A stretch of DNA of 8,420 nucleotides from the NCBI GenBank assembly GCA_030754715.1, contig JASLZV010000063.1, forward strand, positions 1-8,420, in the 5' to 3' direction. Origin of the DNA: Phycisphaerae bacterium (GTDB lineage Bacteria > Planctomycetota > Phycisphaerae > SM23-33). The position numbers were made by a program, and so were the translations under genes. Shown one piece after another: positions 6,640 to 8,420 of the stretch (position 1 is the first letter of the stretch; the number at the start of each line of letters is the position of its first letter). The notes under the pieces are model-generated. The model was not told the origin of the DNA. It made no database searches and was given only the letters and a program-made list of their open reading frames with translations.

Positions 6640-7325
6640 TTCAAGCCGTGGCGTATGACATGGACGGTACGCTGTATCCACTGTGGCCGATGCGGTACTA
6701 CATGGTCCGGGAGTTAGTATGGGCGTTCCTGCATGCTCCCGGCAAGACCTGGGGCGATTTGCGAATGCTCCGCACGTATCGCCAGGTACTCGAGCATCTC
6801 CGGGGGGCCGAGGCCGCCGATCCGGACGCCGAAGATCCCCAACTATACGCGGTGGCGGAGAAACTCGCGATACCCCCCGAGGAGGTCCGAGCCACAGCGG
6901 ACGAGTGGGTAACCAAGCGACCGTTGCGCTTCCTACGGCGCATAGCCCGCCCCAGGCTGCTGCAAATCATCCGCCTCCTGCACCGTGCAGATGTGCGCCA
7001 GGGCGTCTATTCGGATTACCGGCCGCAAACCAAACTCCAAGCCATGGGCATTGCCGGCTGCATCCAGGCCGTTGTGTGGTCGAGGCAACCGGGCGTCGGC
7101 GAGTTCAAGCCGGCACCCGCCGGATTCCTCCAGGTGGCTCGGCTGCTGGGTGTCAAGCCCGCGGAGGTTCTTTACGTCGGCGACCGTACCGGCGTGGACG
7201 ATGTCGGCGCCTGGGCCGCAGGCATGCAGTTCCTCCACGTCAGACAGTTCACGCTCAAGCGGGTTCGAGCGATGCTCGGCCTGACAACCCCTCCAGAGCC
7301 GGGTGCGGTAGAACTTCGCGGATGA
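6636..7325 (+). CDS. HAD-superfamily hydrolase (probable phosphatase), murD-linked
   Basis: The 229-residue product has the four HAD motifs in order: DMDGTLYP (8-15, nucleophile Asp8 and acid/base Asp10), GVYSDYRP (123-130, Ser126), the lysine of GEFKPAP (155-161, Lys158) and VGDRTGVDDVGAWAAGM (181-197, metal-binding Asp183 and Asp188). A helical cap of about 90 residues between motifs I and II (roughly 18-110) makes it a subclass I enzyme, like phosphoglycolate, YjjG or GmhB-type phosphatases. It is presumably a cytoplasmic, Mg-dependent phosphatase acting on a small phosphorylated metabolite; nothing in the sequence names the substrate. The GTG start overlaps the murD stop (GTGA) and has its own AGGAAGG, so it is co-translated with murD. 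A cell-wall or sugar-phosphate role is suggested by position only. The last 71 bases overlap the acetyltransferase gene on the other strand. Confidence 0.85.
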   Translation: MIQAVAYDMDGTLYPLWPMRYYMVRELVWAFLHAPGKTWGDLRMLRTYRQVLEHLRGAEAADPDAEDPQLYAVAEKLAIPPEEVRATADEWVTKRPLRFLRRIARPRLLQIIRLLHRADVRQGVYSDYRPQTKLQAMGIAGCIQAVVWSRQPGVGEFKPAPAGFLQVARLLGVKPAEVLYVGDRTGVDDVGAWAAGMQFLHVRQFTLKRVRAMLGLTTPPEPGAVELRG

Positions 7326-7848
7326 GTCTCCAGGCCCTCGCTGCGCCGTGGACGTTCATGTCCGGAACAAAACCGAAATCGAGATACGTCTTGATTGCCG
7401 CGATGCGCGGGGGCTGTGTGCCCAGCAGCGCCCTGCAATGCCCCAGCGACCGAAAGCGATTCATCGCCACGGTCATCATCGACTTGCTGAGCCTCTTTCC
7501 TCGGTGCTGAGGCACAATGGCCAGCCAGTGAATGCGCCCCCACGGCTTGCCGCGATAATTGCGATCGTACCAGGCCGTAATCGTACCAACATCCCGCCCA
7601 TCCGGCGCGACCAGAAAAAACCCCCGTCGCCTCAGTGCGGGTAAGTCCGCCCCGAAGACATCGTCAAACTTCGCCTCGGTGAATGTCCGGTCGGGCTGGG
7701 AAAACCGCTGGATGCGGACCCAGGTGGCGCCGTCGCCCTGACGATGCGATCGCATTCGATACCCGGCGGGAAGCGGGTATGAGGGGATCTCGACGAGGTT
7801 CTGGCGAACCATCACAACATCGAATCGTTTCATGTCAGCCAGGGACAT
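7255..7848 (-). CDS. GNAT-family N-acetyltransferase
   Basis: The product is 197 residues. The GNAT core is visible: a strand RGFFLVAPDGRDVGTITAWY (75-94), WLAIVPQHRGKRLSKSMM (108-125, the acetyl-CoA pyrophosphate loop, Q-x-R-G-K-R where the last position is usually Gly or Ala), and a motif B block of RIAAIKTYLDFGFVPDM (148-164). Transfer of an acetyl group from acetyl-CoA to an amine is expected; the acceptor is unknown. About 70 residues precede the core, and residues 165-197 form a tail beyond the fold. The ATG at 7848 has GAGGAG upstream, though 12 bases away; an internal ATG at 7833 has no ribosome site and is less likely. The gene converges on the HAD gene and overlaps it by 71 bases, with both stop codons lying inside the other gene. 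It appears monocistronic. Confidence 0.85.
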   Translation of the reverse strand: MSLADMKRFDVVMVRQNLVEIPSYPLPAGYRMRSHRQGDGATWVRIQRFSQPDRTFTEAKFDDVFGADLPALRRRGFFLVAPDGRDVGTITAWYDRNYRGKPWGRIHWLAIVPQHRGKRLSKSMMTVAMNRFRSLGHCRALLGTQPPRIAAIKTYLDFGFVPDMNVHGAARAWRLIREVLPHPALEGLSGRASLEPA

Positions 7849-7860
7849 TATAGCCGCTAT

Positions 7861-7866
7861 CTCCTC
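7861..7866 (-). promoter_or_regulatory. Shine-Dalgarno site of the acetyltransferase gene
   Basis: GAGGAG on the minus strand lies 12 bases upstream of the ATG at 7848. The sequence is strong but the spacing is longer than usual; no better-placed start codon lies between. Confidence 0.45.
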
Positions 7867-7907
7867 AATAGGCGTCCGGTCCGCACATACTCGGTCCGCT
7901 CACTTTA

Positions 7908-7937
7908 ATGATACGCGTATTGCGGTTCTCAAGACAA
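7908..7937 (-). promoter_or_regulatory. Candidate promoter of the acetyltransferase gene with overlapping palindrome
   Basis: On the minus strand TTGTCT (7937-7932) is followed after 18 bases by TATCAT (7913-7908). A perfect 10-base palindrome, ATACGCGTAT (7911-7920), overlaps the -10 box and spacer, a position where a bound repressor would block RNA polymerase. The predicted start near 7901 gives a leader of about 52 bases. Pattern-based only. Confidence 0.35.
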
Positions 7938-8045
7938 TGGTTTCGCCGGGCGGCGCAAACTGCCGCCTGCCGGACAACACTCGGACGAAAACGGCTTGCA
8001 AACCCGCCAAGAAAGCGGTTTGAATATGATCGGCTGGTTATCCGG

Positions 8046-8064
8046 TCAACGGTTGATTCGTCAA
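8046..8064. repeat. Overlapping inverted repeats upstream of the permease gene
   Basis: TCAAC-G-GTTGA (8046-8056) is a perfect 5-1-5 inverted repeat. Its right arm also forms TTGA-TTCG-TCAA (8053-8064), and one more GTTGA lies at 8072-8076. The cluster ends about 40 bases before the permease ATG and could be a regulator site for the glycan-export genes. The arms are short, so chance is possible. Confidence 0.3.
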
Positions 8065-8115
8065 AAGGTTAGTTGAACTTCCCGCAACTATTGGACTTTC
8101 CGAAGGCAACCGGAC

Positions 8116-8420
8116 ATGGACTCGTCGGACGGCAGCAACAGAAATCCCGTAGTGATCTGCGAACCGCCGCGGGGCCTTCTGCGGGTCAACTGGGCGGAGT
8201 TGTGGAAGTACCGCGAGTTGTGGCTTACCTTCGCAGCGCGCGACATCAAGGTGCGCTACAAGCAGACCATCCTGGGGGCGCTTTGGGCAATTCTCCAGCC
8301 ACTGGCCGCCATGGCCGTCTTCACCATCGTATTTGCATATTTGGCGAGGTTGAGCACCGATGGGAACCCGCCGCCGGTTTTCTATTACGCCGGACTGCTG
8401 CCGTGGACGTTCTTCGCCGC
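8116..8420 (+). CDS. ABC-2 type polysaccharide/O-antigen export permease, N-terminal part (runs off the right edge)
   Basis: The first 101 codons are present. After a short cytoplasmic N-terminus come [20 protein letters not shown] (28-47) and [15 protein letters not shown] (48-62), the hallmark amphipathic region and entry to the first membrane span of the Wzm/RfbA/TagG/KpsM family of ABC-2 permeases. A membrane span follows at about 54-79, then a loop and [12 protein letters not shown] (90-101), the start of the second span. The family forms the membrane pore that moves undecaprenyl-linked O-antigen, capsule or teichoic-type glycans across the inner membrane with a separate ATPase, expected just downstream. 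The ATG at 8116 has GAAGG (8102-8106) with a 9-base spacer. Family assignment is firm; the glycan is unknown. Confidence 0.9.
   Translation, partial: MDSSDGSNRNPVVICEPPRGLLRVNWAELWKYRELWLTFAARDIKVRYKQTILGALWAILQPLAAMAVFTIVFAYLARLSTDGNPPPVFYYAGLLPWTFFA

Larger units (their letters stand above)
7849..8115. other. Divergent intergenic region between the acetyltransferase and permease genes
   Basis: These 267 bases carry no supportable gene. They hold the candidate acetyltransferase promoter with an overlapping palindrome (7908-7937), a GGCGGC-gcaaact-GCCGCC hairpin (7949-7967) with no T run, and a cluster of TCAAC/GTTGA dyads (8046-8076) near the permease gene. A TATGAT at 8025-8030 resembles a -10 box for the permease but has no -35 at the right distance. 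A plus-strand frame at 7832-8023 looks random. Confidence 0.5.

Noticed and set aside
5527..6681. Long minus-strand open frame of 384 codons opposite murD
   Set aside because: It is fully antisense to a gene with all MurD motifs and has no recognisable domain.
7949..7967. GGCGGC/GCCGCC hairpin as a transcription terminator
   Set aside because: No T run on either side, and neither flanking gene ends here: both genes read away from this region.
8020..8030. TATGAT at 8025-8030 as the permease -10 box
   Set aside because: The nearest TTGCAA (7996-8001) is 23 bases away, too far for a normal promoter, and no other -35 fits.

Overview
The window is a GC-rich bacterial chromosome segment with eight protein genes (two cut by the window edges), tightly packed and on both strands. 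Gene content is mostly housekeeping plus the start of an export locus: no RNA genes, insertion sequences, CRISPR arrays or phage genes were seen. The taxonomic guess is Planctomycetota or a relative. This rests on the style of the MurD N-terminus (GLGRFGGGVG in place of the usual GxGxSG), a URO-D-fold protein beside a class III aminotransferase, and frequent GTG starts. It is inference, not proof.

Left block, minus strand (about 2650 down to 1): gpsA (NAD(P)-dependent sn-glycerol-3-phosphate dehydrogenase, phospholipid precursor supply), then after a 269-base gap a URO-D-superfamily protein carrying a methyltransferase-type His-x-Cys...Cys zinc motif, then 38 bases later the N-terminal 92 residues of a class III PLP aminotransferase that runs off the left edge. 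The last two look like a two-gene (or longer) catabolic or modification unit of unknown substrate.

Central block, plus strand (2760-7325): two M16 peptidase-family proteins, then murD, then a HAD-superfamily phosphatase. The first M16 protein lacks the zinc motif but has the Arg/Tyr pair. The second has the HxxEH...E zinc site but lacks that pair, so together they look like one split heterodimeric protease. The second M16 gene, murD and the HAD gene overlap by 4 bases each (ATGA, GTGA), so they are probably translationally coupled in one operon. A plausible sigma70-type promoter and a strong Shine-Dalgarno precede the first M16 gene.

Right block: a GNAT-family acetyltransferase on the minus strand (7848-7255), whose 3' end overlaps the HAD gene tail to tail by 71 bases. 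After a 267-base non-coding stretch with several short dyads comes the 5' end of an ABC-2-type polysaccharide/O-antigen export permease on the plus strand (8116 to the edge), probably the first gene of a surface-glycan locus.

I did not find a clear new multi-gene system. The points most worth checking are the complementary split M16 pair locked to murD and an uncharacterised HAD phosphatase, and the URO-D-like/aminotransferase pair of unknown substrate.
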